From VRUE01 sp963720805 (GTDB taxonomy: Bacteria > Actinomycetota > Thermoleophilia > Solirubrobacterales > 70-9): a DNA stretch of 64,000 nucleotides. The notes beneath the pieces were generated by a model. It did no database searches, was not told the origin of the DNA, and saw only the letters and a list, made by a program, of their open reading frames with translations. The stretch spans positions 124,001-188,000 of the forward strand of contig CAVRGT010000001.1 of assembly GCA_963720805.1 (NCBI GenBank). Reading direction: 5' to 3'. Numbering within the stretch: position 1 is the stretch's first letter; every line of letters begins with the position of its first letter. The translations under genes and the position numbers were made by a program. This document shows positions 18,216 through 27,900 of the stretch, piece by piece.

Positions 18216-19253
18216 CTAGGGCCCGTAGTGCTGCGCCCGCGGCGCCCAGTCGACTCCGATGCCGCCGGCAAGCCGGTAATCGTCGACTGCGGGATTGAGG
18301 AAGCTGGGCTTGCAGCTTCTCGACGAGCTGCGCCCCAGGGGCGGCAGAGTCCCTTCCCACTGGCAGACGAGGTTGCCACGCTGGATGAACGGTGAAAACG
18401 GCCCGGGCCAGTCGCTCCAGGCCTTGAAGAGCACGTTGCCGTTGACCGCGATCCGGCCAAAGGGACCTGCGCGAAACCCGACAGGAGTGTCGTTGCCAGG
18501 GGTCCAGATCGTGTTGGAGCTGAGCCGGACGCCGCGGGTCGGCCCGACGATCTGGACTATCTCGGGCGGCCCGCAGTAGCCGAGGACCGCGGGCGCGCAG
18601 GGAGCGTCGTTGCGCAGCATCAGGTTGTCTTCGAGGACGACGTGGGCGACCGGCGCCGGCTGGTCCTTGACGAAGAACCCCTGGCAGCGGTTGTCGTGCA
18701 GGTAGTTGCGGCGGAAGTAGAGGCCGTCGCCGCCCCAAACCGATTGCAGGCAATCGGAGTGATTACCGTTCTCGCGCACGCCGCGGATCTCGTTGCCTTC
18801 GATCAGGACCCCGTAGGGATCGCGGTCGGCGCTGTCGTGGTAGCGGTTGAGCCGGATCGCGTCCTCGCCGAAGGGCCCGGCGAAGAGGTTGCCGCGGATC
18901 GTCGTGTCGGAGATGTTGGTGCTCGTGGTTGGCCCCGCTTCGACCCCGAAGTAGCCGCCGCTGATGCGGTTGTGCAGGACCGAGATCTTGCGCGAGCCGG
19001 GCTCGATCACGACTTCGTCGTCGATCTTGAAGCGGGCCAGCTTCAGGTTGGAGCCGCTGAGCTCGGCGCCGTCGATCGTCGTCCGGCCCGGGTGGGCGGC
19101 GCGGATCGTCACTCCGGGCGCGCGCTTCTCAGCCGAGAGCTCGAGCTTGCCGTAGTGCCCGTCGCCGAGGCAGATCACCTTGCCCGGCGGGGCCGGGGCC
19201 AGGGCCGCGTGCAGCGCGATGGCGCTGTAGACAACCAGCGAGCAGGGATTCAA
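18216..19253 (-). CDS. Right-handed beta-helix protein lacking its own signal peptide
   Basis: 345 residues that align end to end with the beta-helix domain of the three neighbouring genes: VICLGDGHYGKLEL, SGSNLKLARFKIDDEVVI, GPFGEDAIRLNRYHDS, RENGNHSDCLQSVW, NYLHDNRCQGFFVKDQ, and GVDWAPRAQHYGP at the very C-terminus. The start is TTG19253, overlapping the upstream stop. The protein begins directly in the domain (PCSLVV...) with no signal sequence or lipobox, unlike its paralogues. Either it is cytoplasmic by accident of duplication, its true N-terminus is lost, or a one-base error hides a fusion to the upstream copy (different frame). The fold resembles pectate lyase/polysaccharide-binding helices; the catalytic role is unproven. 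Confidence 0.75.
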   Translation of the reverse strand: MNPCSLVVYSAIALHAALAPAPPGKVICLGDGHYGKLELSAEKRAPGVTIRAAHPGRTTIDGAELSGSNLKLARFKIDDEVVIEPGSRKISVLHNRISGGYFGVEAGPTTSTNISDTTIRGNLFAGPFGEDAIRLNRYHDSADRDPYGVLIEGNEIRGVRENGNHSDCLQSVWGGDGLYFRRNYLHDNRCQGFFVKDQPAPVAHVVLEDNLMLRNDAPCAPAVLGYCGPPEIVQIVGPTRGVRLSSNTIWTPGNDTPVGFRAGPFGRIAVNGNVLFKAWSDWPGPFSPFIQRGNLVCQWEGTLPPLGRSSSRSCKPSFLNPAVDDYRLAGGIGVDWAPRAQHYGP

Positions 19254-20443
19254 GGTCCGAAGTGCTCTTCGGCCGGGGCCCAGTCGACCCCGCGCCCGTC
19301 GCCGAGGCGGTAGTCATCAGCAGCCGTATCGGGGAATTGGGGGTCGCAGGCGACCGTCTGACCGCTCGGTTGCGGCCAGGCGCCACCCGGCGGTGTGGCT
19401 TCGATTTCGCAGATTGTGTTGTCGCGCAGTCTGGCTGGCCGCATGTCGGTGTCGGTCCAAAGGCGGTAGATCACGTTGTCTTCGATCCGGGTGTCGGCGC
19501 CGGTGCCTTCGCGGAAGGCGGCGATCGAGTCGACCGTGTCGCCCCAGATCGTGTTGCGCTTCATCACGAAGCCGCTGTAGGGGCCGACGACCTGGAAGTA
19601 GAGCGGCTGACCGCATTCGCTCGGACCGAGCGGCGGGCCGCAGGGTTCGTGGTTGCGCAGGAAGAGGTTGTCTTCGACGCGGAGCCCGTGGATCGGCCCT
19701 GAGACGCCGCCGAGGCTGGCCTGGTCCTTGACGAAGAACCCCTGGCAGCGGTTGTCGTGCAGGTAGTTCTTTCGGAAGACGATGTGGTCTCCGACCCAGA
19801 CCGTTTGCAGGCAGTCGGAGTGGGCACCGTTCTCGCGCACCTGGGTGATCTCGTTGCCTTCGATCAGGATGCCGATGCCGTCGCCGTTGGAGTCGTGGTA
19901 GCGGTTGAGGTGGATCGCGTCCTCGCCGAAGGGGCCGACCAACTGATTGCCGACGATTCTCGTGTCGTTCACCGTGGTGGTGTCGGTAGGCCCGGCTTCG
20001 ATGCCCTGGCCGCCGCCGGTGACTCTGTTGTGTTCGACCGCGATCGCCGTCGCCCCAGGCATGACCTGGATGCCGTCGGTGGAGATGAAACGGGAGAGCG
20101 TCAGGTTGCTGCCCGCCAGTTCGGCACCTTCGATCGTGGCGCCCGCCGGATCTTCGGCGCGCACGGTGACGCGGCTCGGCCGCGAGCCGGCATTGAGGCT
20201 GAGCTTGCCGTAGTCGCCGTCGCGGAGACATATCACGGCGTCGGCCCCCGCCGAGGACAGCGCGTCTTGGACTTCGGGGATGCCGGTGACGGTCTGCGAG
20301 CAGGATCCCCCTTCAGCCGCGGGCACTGCACTCGCCTGTGGTTCGGGCGAGCCACCGCCGCAGCCGCCGAGCAGCAGCAAGAACGAGACGAGCCCGGCCA
20401 GGACGGCCGGGCTCGCAAAGGTCGCGGGTCTAGATGGGGTCAC
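19250..20443 (-). CDS. Right-handed beta-helix lipoprotein
   Basis: 397 residues with a clear lipoprotein signal (LVSFLLLLGGCGGGSPEPQA; lipobox LLGGC, lipid-modified Cys near residue 28), then a short Pro/Ala linker and one beta-helix module of ~350 residues. Module landmarks are CSQTVTGIPEVQDALSS, AVICLRDGDYGKLSL, GPFGEDAIHLNRYHDSNGDG, QVRENGAHSDCLQTVWVGDH, KNYLHDNRCQGFFVKDQ and the ending GVDWAPAEEHFGP. It should be anchored on the outer side of the membrane. Such helices bind or cleave polysaccharides, and the adjacent glycan genes fit a surface-glycan role. The stop overlaps the TTG start of the next copy, so the two are probably coupled. Strongly similar to, but clearly diverged from, the two copies at 20.5 and 23.1 kb. 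Confidence 0.82.
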   Translation of the reverse strand: MTPSRPATFASPAVLAGLVSFLLLLGGCGGGSPEPQASAVPAAEGGSCSQTVTGIPEVQDALSSAGADAVICLRDGDYGKLSLNAGSRPSRVTVRAEDPAGATIEGAELAGSNLTLSRFISTDGIQVMPGATAIAVEHNRVTGGGQGIEAGPTDTTTVNDTRIVGNQLVGPFGEDAIHLNRYHDSNGDGIGILIEGNEITQVRENGAHSDCLQTVWVGDHIVFRKNYLHDNRCQGFFVKDQASLGGVSGPIHGLRVEDNLFLRNHEPCGPPLGPSECGQPLYFQVVGPYSGFVMKRNTIWGDTVDSIAAFREGTGADTRIEDNVIYRLWTDTDMRPARLRDNTICEIEATPPGGAWPQPSGQTVACDPQFPDTAADDYRLGDGRGVDWAPAEEHFGP

Positions 20444-20455
20444 ACCCCAACAACG

Positions 20456-22867
20456 CTACGGTCCGTAGTGATTTTCCGCCGGCGCCCAATCGACCCCGCG
20501 TTCACCGGCGATGCGGTAGTCGTCAGCCGCGGTGTTGGCGAAGCTGAGGCTGCACGCTTTGGTTTCGCCCGTGACCGTCGAGAAGGCGCCGGCACCGCTT
20601 GCTTCGCGCAGGCAGTCGGTGTTGTTGCGCAGCGTCGCCGGAGTCATGTCCCAGTCGGTCCAGATCCGGTAGATCACGTTGTTTTCCACCAGCGTGTCTG
20701 AGCCGACGCTGCCTTCACCGCGGAAGGCGGCGATTGAGTCATAGCCGTCGCCCCAGATCGTGTTGCGCTTCATCACGAAGCCGGTGAACGGGGCGACCGG
20801 CTGGAAGTAGATCGGCTGCCCGCAGCTCGTAGCCGGCGGCCCGCACGGTTCCTTGTTGCGCAGGAAGAGGTTGTCTTCGACGACGACCCCTTCTATCGGC
20901 CCACCGGGGATTTCCGGTGTGCTCATGGTCTGGTCCTTGATGAAGAACCCCTGGCAGCGGTTGTCGTGCAGGTAGTTCCTCTTGAAGTAGATGTGATCGC
21001 CACGCCAGACCGTCTGCAGGCAGTCGGAGTGGGCGCCGTTCTCGCGCACCTGGGTGATCTCGTTGCCTTCGACGTAGAGGCCGTGGTAGCGGTTGGCGTG
21101 GATCGCGTCCTCGCCGAAGGGGCCGATCAGCTGGTTGCCGATGATCCGCATTTCCGTGCACCAAGTGGTCGTGGTGGTGCAGGCGTCGATTCCCTGACCG
21201 CCGCCGGTGATGCGGTTGTGTTCGATCGTCGGTGCGACCGTGTTCCCCGGGATCGAGACGCCGTTGGTGATGACGAAGCGGGCCAGGGTGAGGTGAGAGC
21301 CCGCGACCGTGGCGCTTTCAAGGGTTGCCCCGCCGGGGTTCTGCGCCCTCAGGGTGACACCGGGCGCCGCCTTGGTGGCGCTCAGGGTGACTTTGCCGTA
21401 TGAGCCGTTCGCCATACAGACCACCGAGCCGACAGCGGCGGATGAGACCGCCGACTGTGCCGCGGAGGTGCTGCTGACCGTGGTGGTGCATTCGGTCGGC
21501 GGCGGCGGGGTTTCGGATTCGACCGTCCAGCTGACGGCCGCCGGAGAAGCGTCTACGTTGCCGGACCCGTCTCTGGCGCGCACCGAGAACTGATGGGTGC
21601 CGACCGCCAGGCCGGAGTAGGACTTCGGCGATGTGCAGCCCGCCCAGCTTGCCGCGTCGAGCTTGCACTCGAAGCTCGAGCCGGACTCGGTCGCGCTGAA
21701 GCTGAGGCTGGCCGTGGTCGAGGTTGTTACCGAGGCGGGACTGCTGGTGATCGTGGTGTCCGGCGGAGTGGTGTCGGGCGGTGGCGGGGGGGGTTCGATC
21801 GTCCAGCTCTGCGTCGCCGGGGAGGGGTCGACGTTGCCGGAGGCGTCGGTCGCACGCGCCGAGAACTGGTGGGTGCCGAGGGCGAGTCCGGAGTATGCCT
21901 TCGGCGATGTGCAGCCGGACCAGCCGGCGCCGTCAAGCTTGCATTCCAGGGTCGAGCCGGCCTCGCTTGAGGAGACCGAGAAGCTCGCCGAGGTCGAGGT
22001 GGTGGTTGCGGCCGGGCCCGCCGTGATGGTTGTTTGCGGAGGAGTCGTGTCCACCGGCGGTGGCGGCGATTCGATCGTCCAACTCTGCGTCGCCGGGGAG
22101 GGGTCAACGTTTCCGGCTCCGTCGGTGGCGCGTGCCCAGAACTGGTGGCTGCCTCCAGCCAGGCCGGAGTAGGAAATGGGCGACGTGCAGGCGGACCAGC
22201 CGGCGCCGTCAAGCTTGCACTGCAGAGTAGATCCGGCCTCGCTGGAGGAGACCGAGAAGCCGGCTGAGGTCGCGGTGGTGGTCGTCGCGGGTCCCGCCGT
22301 GATCGACGTCTCCGGTGGCGTGGTGTCGACCGGCGGCGGCGGCGGGGGCGGGGGGGACGTCACCGCCCAGCCGTACGCGGCCGGGGTGGCGTCGACGTTC
22401 CCCGCCGCGTCCTTGGCACGGACCGAGAACTGGTGGGAGCCGACGCCGAGGCCGGTGTAGGACTTGGGCGCGGCGCAGGATCCGTATCCGCCGCCGTCGA
22501 GCCTGCATTCGAAGCTCGAGCCGGACTCGCTCGAGTTGAAGCTGAAGCCGGCGCTGGTCGAGGTGGTTTCGGCGGCGGGGCCACTCGTGATCGTGGTGTC
22601 CGGGGGAGTGGTGTCCCTTGAGATTCCGTGGTGATGGCTGAAGCGCAGGCGGCTGACGCGGTAGCCCGCGCCGAGGCCGCGGATCTTCTTGCCCCGCTGT
22701 GACTTGGCGTTCTTGCCGTGCTTCGGCTTGGCGTGATGCGTGCTGAAGAGAGTGCCGCCGCTCCACGCGAACGCCGCCGTGGCGCCGAGGGCGGTGATCA
22801 AGAAGATCGCGGCGGCCCAGGTGAAGAGTGCGGTGAGGGGACGTGTTGCCCGGTGACTGGAACGCAT
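20456..22867 (-). CDS. Secreted multi-domain protein: four Ig-like repeats plus beta-helix module
   Basis: About 803 residues from ATG22867, chosen because AAGGAGA precedes it at normal spacing; the frame is open to 22978. An N-terminal membrane/signal segment (LTALFTWAAAIFLITALGAT) is followed by a basic stretch (HHAKPKHGKNAKSQRGKK). Then come four tandem ~93-residue Ig-like domains, each opening DTTPP-T-IT-GPA and closing GxHQFxxRAxDxxGNVDxxPA, joined by Pro-rich linkers (PPPPPPPPVD). The last ~320 residues are the beta-helix module (CTTTVSSTSAAQSA to RGVDWAPAENHYGP). Its DNA is identical over ~979 bases to the copy at 23.07-24.04 kb. It is probably a cell-surface or secreted glycan-binding protein; enzymatic activity is not established. 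Confidence 0.83.
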   Translation of the reverse strand: MRSSHRATRPLTALFTWAAAIFLITALGATAAFAWSGGTLFSTHHAKPKHGKNAKSQRGKKIRGLGAGYRVSRLRFSHHHGISRDTTPPDTTITSGPAAETTSTSAGFSFNSSESGSSFECRLDGGGYGSCAAPKSYTGLGVGSHQFSVRAKDAAGNVDATPAAYGWAVTSPPPPPPPPVDTTPPETSITAGPATTTTATSAGFSVSSSEAGSTLQCKLDGAGWSACTSPISYSGLAGGSHQFWARATDGAGNVDPSPATQSWTIESPPPPVDTTPPQTTITAGPAATTTSTSASFSVSSSEAGSTLECKLDGAGWSGCTSPKAYSGLALGTHQFSARATDASGNVDPSPATQSWTIEPPPPPPDTTPPDTTITSSPASVTTSTTASLSFSATESGSSFECKLDAASWAGCTSPKSYSGLAVGTHQFSVRARDGSGNVDASPAAVSWTVESETPPPPTECTTTVSSTSAAQSAVSSAAVGSVVCMANGSYGKVTLSATKAAPGVTLRAQNPGGATLESATVAGSHLTLARFVITNGVSIPGNTVAPTIEHNRITGGGQGIDACTTTTTWCTEMRIIGNQLIGPFGEDAIHANRYHGLYVEGNEITQVRENGAHSDCLQTVWRGDHIYFKRNYLHDNRCQGFFIKDQTMSTPEIPGGPIEGVVVEDNLFLRNKEPCGPPATSCGQPIYFQPVAPFTGFVMKRNTIWGDGYDSIAAFRGEGSVGSDTLVENNVIYRIWTDWDMTPATLRNNTDCLREASGAGAFSTVTGETKACSLSFANTAADDYRIAGERGVDWAPAENHYGP
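20479..21457 (-). repeat. Copy A of a ~979-bp identical direct repeat (beta-helix module)
   Basis: Matches 23065-24043 with a constant offset of 2586 bases. Translations are identical in several frames on both strands, which synonymous drift would not allow, so the match is at nucleotide level. Similarity drops at both ends, within the start of the module and just before the stop. Confidence 0.9.
21510..22615 (-). repeat. Four tandem Ig-like domain repeats (~280 bp units)
   Basis: Four diverged in-frame units inside the 20456-22867 gene, recognisable by recurring GTGCAG-type segments at about 21630, 21909 and 22188 (GCGCAGGATCC at 22476). The period varies slightly because of the proline linkers. 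Confidence 0.8.
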
Positions 22868-23041
22868 TCTGGTCTCCTTTTGCGGCATCGCCACGTAGGT
22901 CGGCATTCGCCGTCCTTTATGGGCGTCGGCCCCTGCAACTGCCGACATATGTTCGATACCCGTCCCTTGAGACGCCAACCAATCCAGGGGAGCTACGCAA
23001 GCACCGGGAGGAGAGCTACTGAGCGCTTCGGGGGATTGCTA

Positions 23042-24841
23042 CTAGGGCCCGAAACGGACTTCCGTCGGCGCCCAATCGACCCCGCGTTCACCGGCGATGC
23101 GGTAGTCGTCAGCCGCGGTGTTGGCGAAGCTGAGGCTGCACGCTTTGGTTTCGCCCGTGACCGTCGAGAAGGCGCCGGCACCGCTTGCTTCGCGCAGGCA
23201 GTCGGTGTTGTTGCGCAGCGTCGCCGGAGTCATGTCCCAGTCGGTCCAGATCCGGTAGATCACGTTGTTTTCCACCAGCGTGTCTGAGCCGACGCTGCCT
23301 TCACCGCGGAAGGCGGCGATTGAGTCATAGCCGTCGCCCCAGATCGTGTTGCGCTTCATCACGAAGCCGGTGAACGGGGCGACCGGCTGGAAGTAGATCG
23401 GCTGCCCGCAGCTCGTAGCCGGCGGCCCGCACGGTTCCTTGTTGCGCAGGAAGAGGTTGTCTTCGACGACGACCCCTTCTATCGGCCCACCGGGGATTTC
23501 CGGTGTGCTCATGGTCTGGTCCTTGATGAAGAACCCCTGGCAGCGGTTGTCGTGCAGGTAGTTCCTCTTGAAGTAGATGTGATCGCCACGCCAGACCGTC
23601 TGCAGGCAGTCGGAGTGGGCGCCGTTCTCGCGCACCTGGGTGATCTCGTTGCCTTCGACGTAGAGGCCGTGGTAGCGGTTGGCGTGGATCGCGTCCTCGC
23701 CGAAGGGGCCGATCAGCTGGTTGCCGATGATCCGCATTTCCGTGCACCAAGTGGTCGTGGTGGTGCAGGCGTCGATTCCCTGACCGCCGCCGGTGATGCG
23801 GTTGTGTTCGATCGTCGGTGCGACCGTGTTCCCCGGGATCGAGACGCCGTTGGTGATGACGAAGCGGGCCAGGGTGAGGTGAGAGCCCGCGACCGTGGCG
23901 CTTTCAAGGGTTGCCCCGCCGGGGTTCTGCGCCCTCAGGGTGACACCGGGCGCCGCCTTGGTGGCGCTCAGGGTGACTTTGCCGTATGAGCCGTTCGCCA
24001 TACAGACCACCGAGCCGACAGCGGCGGATGAGACCGCCGACTGGGCAGCGGAGACGCTGCTGACCGTGGTCGTGCATTCGGTCGGCGGCGGCGGGACTTC
24101 TTCTTTGGGCGGAGGTGGTGGAGGGGGAGCCGGCGTTTCAATCGTCCATTCGCGTTCGGCCGGGGTCGCGTCGACATTGCCTTCTTCATCGGTGGCCCGG
24201 GCGGCAAATTCGTGGGAGCCGGGTTCCAGTTCGATGTAGAGCGTCGAGGGCTGGCAGGTTTCCCAGTCCGAGCCGTCGAGGCTGCAGTCAAAGGTCGAGT
24301 TGGCTTTGCTCGAGTTGAGCACAAAGGTAGCGCTGGTCGAGGTGGTCTTCCCGGCGGGACCGCGCACGATGGAGGTTTCCGGCGGCACGGCTCCCGGCTG
24401 CGGCGGCGGCACCCATTCGACCGGGTCTTCGCCGGGCGGTTCAACCGGCACTTCCACCGGCGGCTTGATCACTGGCCCGGGTCCTGGACGACCGAGGGCG
24501 ACTTCGGTGACCGGCGCCGCAGCGTCGGGCGCGGTCGGCGCTGCGGCGGGGACGTTGCGCGGTTCAAGCCCGCTCGAGCTGCCGCCCACCGCGAGGTGCC
24601 CAAGCACGCCCCGGCGCCCGGGTCCCTTGCCGGCACAGCCGGACCGTCGCGTCGGTGCCGCAAATTGGTGCGACGCCTGATTTTGGCCCAGGTTGGCGTT
24701 AACGCAGCTGATCGCGACGTGGGAAGGACGCAGAAACGGGACCGCGGCGAAGGCGATTCCGGCAACGGCTAGGCAGGCGGCGAGTGCCGCGACAAAACCA
24801 AACCCGACTGGTCGGTGGAATCCCATCCCCGACGACCTCAT
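23042..24841 (-). CDS. Secreted protein: single Ig-like domain plus beta-helix module
   Basis: 599 residues from ATG24841, preceded by GGGAGGG. A signal/anchor segment (GFGFVAALAACLAVAGIAFA) and a low-complexity Ala/Pro region (to ~residue 150, with PGPGPVIKPPVEVPVEPPG) lead to one Ig-like domain (PPETSIVRGPAGKTTSTSAT ... GSHEFAARATDEEGNVDATP). A Pro/Lys/Glu linker and a beta-helix module identical in DNA to the neighbour's over ~979 bases follow. The identity stops before the linker and before the last residues (PTEVRFGP here, PAENHYGP there). The architecture is therefore the same module on a different stalk, consistent with recent gene conversion or module shuffling between adjacent surface-protein genes. 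Confidence 0.82.
   Translation of the reverse strand: MRSSGMGFHRPVGFGFVAALAACLAVAGIAFAAVPFLRPSHVAISCVNANLGQNQASHQFAAPTRRSGCAGKGPGRRGVLGHLAVGGSSSGLEPRNVPAAAPTAPDAAAPVTEVALGRPGPGPVIKPPVEVPVEPPGEDPVEWVPPPQPGAVPPETSIVRGPAGKTTSTSATFVLNSSKANSTFDCSLDGSDWETCQPSTLYIELEPGSHEFAARATDEEGNVDATPAEREWTIETPAPPPPPPPKEEVPPPPTECTTTVSSVSAAQSAVSSAAVGSVVCMANGSYGKVTLSATKAAPGVTLRAQNPGGATLESATVAGSHLTLARFVITNGVSIPGNTVAPTIEHNRITGGGQGIDACTTTTTWCTEMRIIGNQLIGPFGEDAIHANRYHGLYVEGNEITQVRENGAHSDCLQTVWRGDHIYFKRNYLHDNRCQGFFIKDQTMSTPEIPGGPIEGVVVEDNLFLRNKEPCGPPATSCGQPIYFQPVAPFTGFVMKRNTIWGDGYDSIAAFRGEGSVGSDTLVENNVIYRIWTDWDMTPATLRNNTDCLREASGAGAFSTVTGETKACSLSFANTAADDYRIAGERGVDWAPTEVRFGP
23065..24043 (-). repeat. Copy B of the ~979-bp identical direct repeat
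   Basis: Partner of 20479-21457, offset 2586 bases, same orientation. The downstream boundary is at ...GCCGACTG followed by G here and T in copy A. After a short diverged stretch another ~45 bases are nearly identical, so the tract may have been patchy. Confidence 0.9.
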
Positions 24842-24907
24842 TACCCTCCCGGGTCGAATCTCGAACCCGGCTTCCCCGGCCGGATTTCCGAGGCCGACCC
24901 TATCGCA

Positions 24908-27900
24908 CTAGCGGGCGGCGAAGTGCTGGGCAATTTGGGTCGCGGTCAGGGCTTGGTTGTAGATCGCGACCTCGTCGAGGTTGCCTTTGCCAAACAGCGA
25001 GCTGCCGTTGCGCGACATGAAGTTGAGCGTCGTGCTGGCGAAGCCACCGGCGCCCGTGCCGCTCGAGCCCTTCGTGTAGGAGACCACTTTGCCGTCAACG
25101 TAAGGGACGATCTGCTGGGAGCCCGTCAGTGTCGTGTTGAAGACGAAGGCGTAGTGGTGCCATGCACCCGCGGAAGGCCGGGTGAAGTAGGCGTTGTTGC
25201 GCGAGCCGCTGCGTCCGAGCGCGACTTCGAATTTGCCACCCGAGCTGCTCGAGTTGGGATTGACCAGGAAGCCGCCGCTGGTGTTGTTGAAGTTGGAGGT
25301 GAGCTCGAAGGCCTGCTTGTCGTCGTTGGCGAAGCTGCTCCAGTTGAGCCAGAACTCGATCGTCAAGCGTTGGGTGCCGGCGAGGCTGAGCGTGGCTTTG
25401 GCGTAGTCGTTGGCGCCGTCGAAGGTCGCCGCCGTGTCGGGGTCGAGGGTCAGCGCGCCGGCCGTCGTCAGCACGGCGCCGTTGGCGGCCGTCGCGTCGT
25501 GGTTGCCGACGATGTCGTTGAGGTTGGTCCCCGAGGTCTCGCCGAGGCGCCAGTAGTCGATCAGGCCGGACGTTCCGGTGACGGCGGTGTAGTAGGGGCC
25601 GCGAACGGTGACGGTACGTGTTGTGGTTGCGGAGGCGCCCAAGTTGTCCGTTACGCGCAGACCGACAACCGGTTCGGCGGCGGCGGCGTATACGGTTGTT
25701 GTCGTTGCCGTTGTCCCGGTGTTTTTCTCATAGGTCCCGTTGCCATCCAGATCCCATTCGTATTTGGCGATCGTTCCGTCGGGGTCTTTTGAGGCCGAAC
25801 CGTTGAATGTGACGGTGCTGCCGGCCGTGACCGGGTTGGGCGTGGCGGTGAAGGATGCCGTCGGCGGCTGGTTCGTGATCGTGATCGTCCGCGTCGTCGT
25901 ACCGGTCAGGCCTTTGTTGTCGGTGACCCGCAGGCCGACGACAATTTCGCCCGGCGTCGAGTAGGAACGGCTCGTCGTCGTTTTTGTCCCCGTGTTGGTC
26001 TCATAGCTGCCGTTGCCGTCGAGGTCCCATTCGTATTTGGAGATCGAGCCGCCGGGATCGCTGGAGCCGCCGGCATTGAAGCTCACCGTCGCGTTGGTCG
26101 CCACCGGGTTGGGCGTTGCCGTGAATGAAGCCGTCGGCGGTTGGTTCTGAACCGTGACGACGTTGGTGGTGGTCGTCGTCGCACCGTTGTTGTCTGTGAC
26201 ACGGAGGCCGACTGTTATCGGCGCTTCGCTCGAGTAGGAACGGCTCGTCGTCGTTTTTGTCCCCGTGTTGGTCTCGTAGCTGCCGTTGCCGTCGAGGTCC
26301 CACTCGTATTTCGTGATCGTGCCGTCGGGGTCTTTGGATGCCGAGGCATCGAAGCTGACGGTGACGCCCGGAGAGACCGGGTTGGGGGTGGCGGTGAAGG
26401 ATGCCGTCGGCGGGTGGTTCTGGACCGTCAGCGTGCGCGTCGTCGTCGCCGTGGCGCCGCTGTCGTCGGTGACCCGCAGGCCGATCGTGCGATTGCCCTG
26501 AGTCGCGTATGAGGTCGTTGTGGTCGCATTGGCGCCGCTGTTGGTCTCATAGCTGCCGTTGCCGTCGAGGTCCCACTCGTATTTGGCAATCGTGCCGTCG
26601 GGGTCGCTGGAGGCAGAGGCGTCGAGGGTCGTGGTCGTGCCGGTTTGGACCGGGCTCGGCGAGACGGTGAAGGAAGCCGTTGGGAGGCGATTCTGGACCG
26701 TCAGCACCAGCGTCGTCGTCGCCGTGGCGCCACTGTCGTCGGTGACCCGCAGGCCAACCGTCCGTTCTCCCGGAGTCGGGTAAGAGGTGGTCGTCGTCGC
26801 GTTGGCGCCGCTGTTGGTCTCGTAGCTGCCGTTGCCGTCGAGGTCCCACTCGTATTTCGTGATCGTGCCGTCGGGGTCCGCCGAGGCCGAGGCGTTGTAC
26901 GAGACCGTGGCGCCGCTGAGGACCGGGTTCGGGGTGGCCGTGAAGGATGCCGACGGGGTGCGGTTTTCGACCGTCAGCGTGCGCGTCGTCGTCGCTGTCC
27001 CGCCTTGGTCATCGGTTACCCGTAGGCCGATCGTCCGTTCTCCAGGCGTGGCAAAGGAGACAACCTTCGTGGCCGTGGTCCCGGTATCGGTCTCATAGCT
27101 GCCATTGCCGTCGAGGTCCCACTCGTACTTGGCGATCGTCCCGTCGGGGTCGCTGGATGCCGCGGCGCTCAGCGTCGTGCCGGCGCCGCTGAGAACGGGG
27201 TTCGGGGTTGCCGTGAAGGAGGCAGCGGGCAGTTGGTTCTGGATCGTCACGGTGCGGGTCGTCGTCCCCGTGGCGCCTTCGTTGTCGGTTACGCGCAGCC
27301 CGATGGTGTGCTCGCCGGGGATCGAGTAGGACCGGGTGGCGGTTGGGCTGCTGCCGCTGTTGGTCTCATAGGTTCCGTTGCCGTCCAGATCCCATTCGTA
27401 TTTGGCGATCGCACCTTCCGGGTCGATCGAGGCCGAGGCGTCGAAGACGATCGTCGAGTTGGTTGCGGCCGGGTTGGGCGTGGCCGTGAAGGAGGCTTCC
27501 GGCGCGCTGTTGTGGGCGGCCAGGGCGTAGTGACCGGCGACCGTTGCCGGGCTGAGCGCGCGGTCGTAGAGTGCCACCTCGTCGAGATCGCCCGTGCCGA
27601 ACAGGGCCGAGCCGGCTCGCGACATGAAGTTGAGCGAGGCGTCGGCGAAGTTGGGGGCGTCGGTTCCGTTCTCGGCCTTGGTGAAGGCGACCGCATTGCC
27701 GTCGACATAGGGAATGACCTGCTGTCCGGCGGCCGCCGTGGAGTCGAGCACGAAGGCGTAGTGGTGCCAGCGACCGGCGGTCGGACGCGGGAAGAGGGTG
27801 ACGTTGCGCGAGGCGCCGATGCCACTGCCGACCGCGAAGCTGCCGTAGCCGCTGTTGGGGTCGATCAGGAAGCCGCCAGGGGTTGCGTTGAAGTTGTCGG

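Noticed and set aside
25600..27510. Regularly spaced repeats considered as a possible CRISPR array
   Set aside because: The unit is 273 bp, has no spacer/repeat alternation, is in frame, and encodes PKD domains; no cas genes are nearby.
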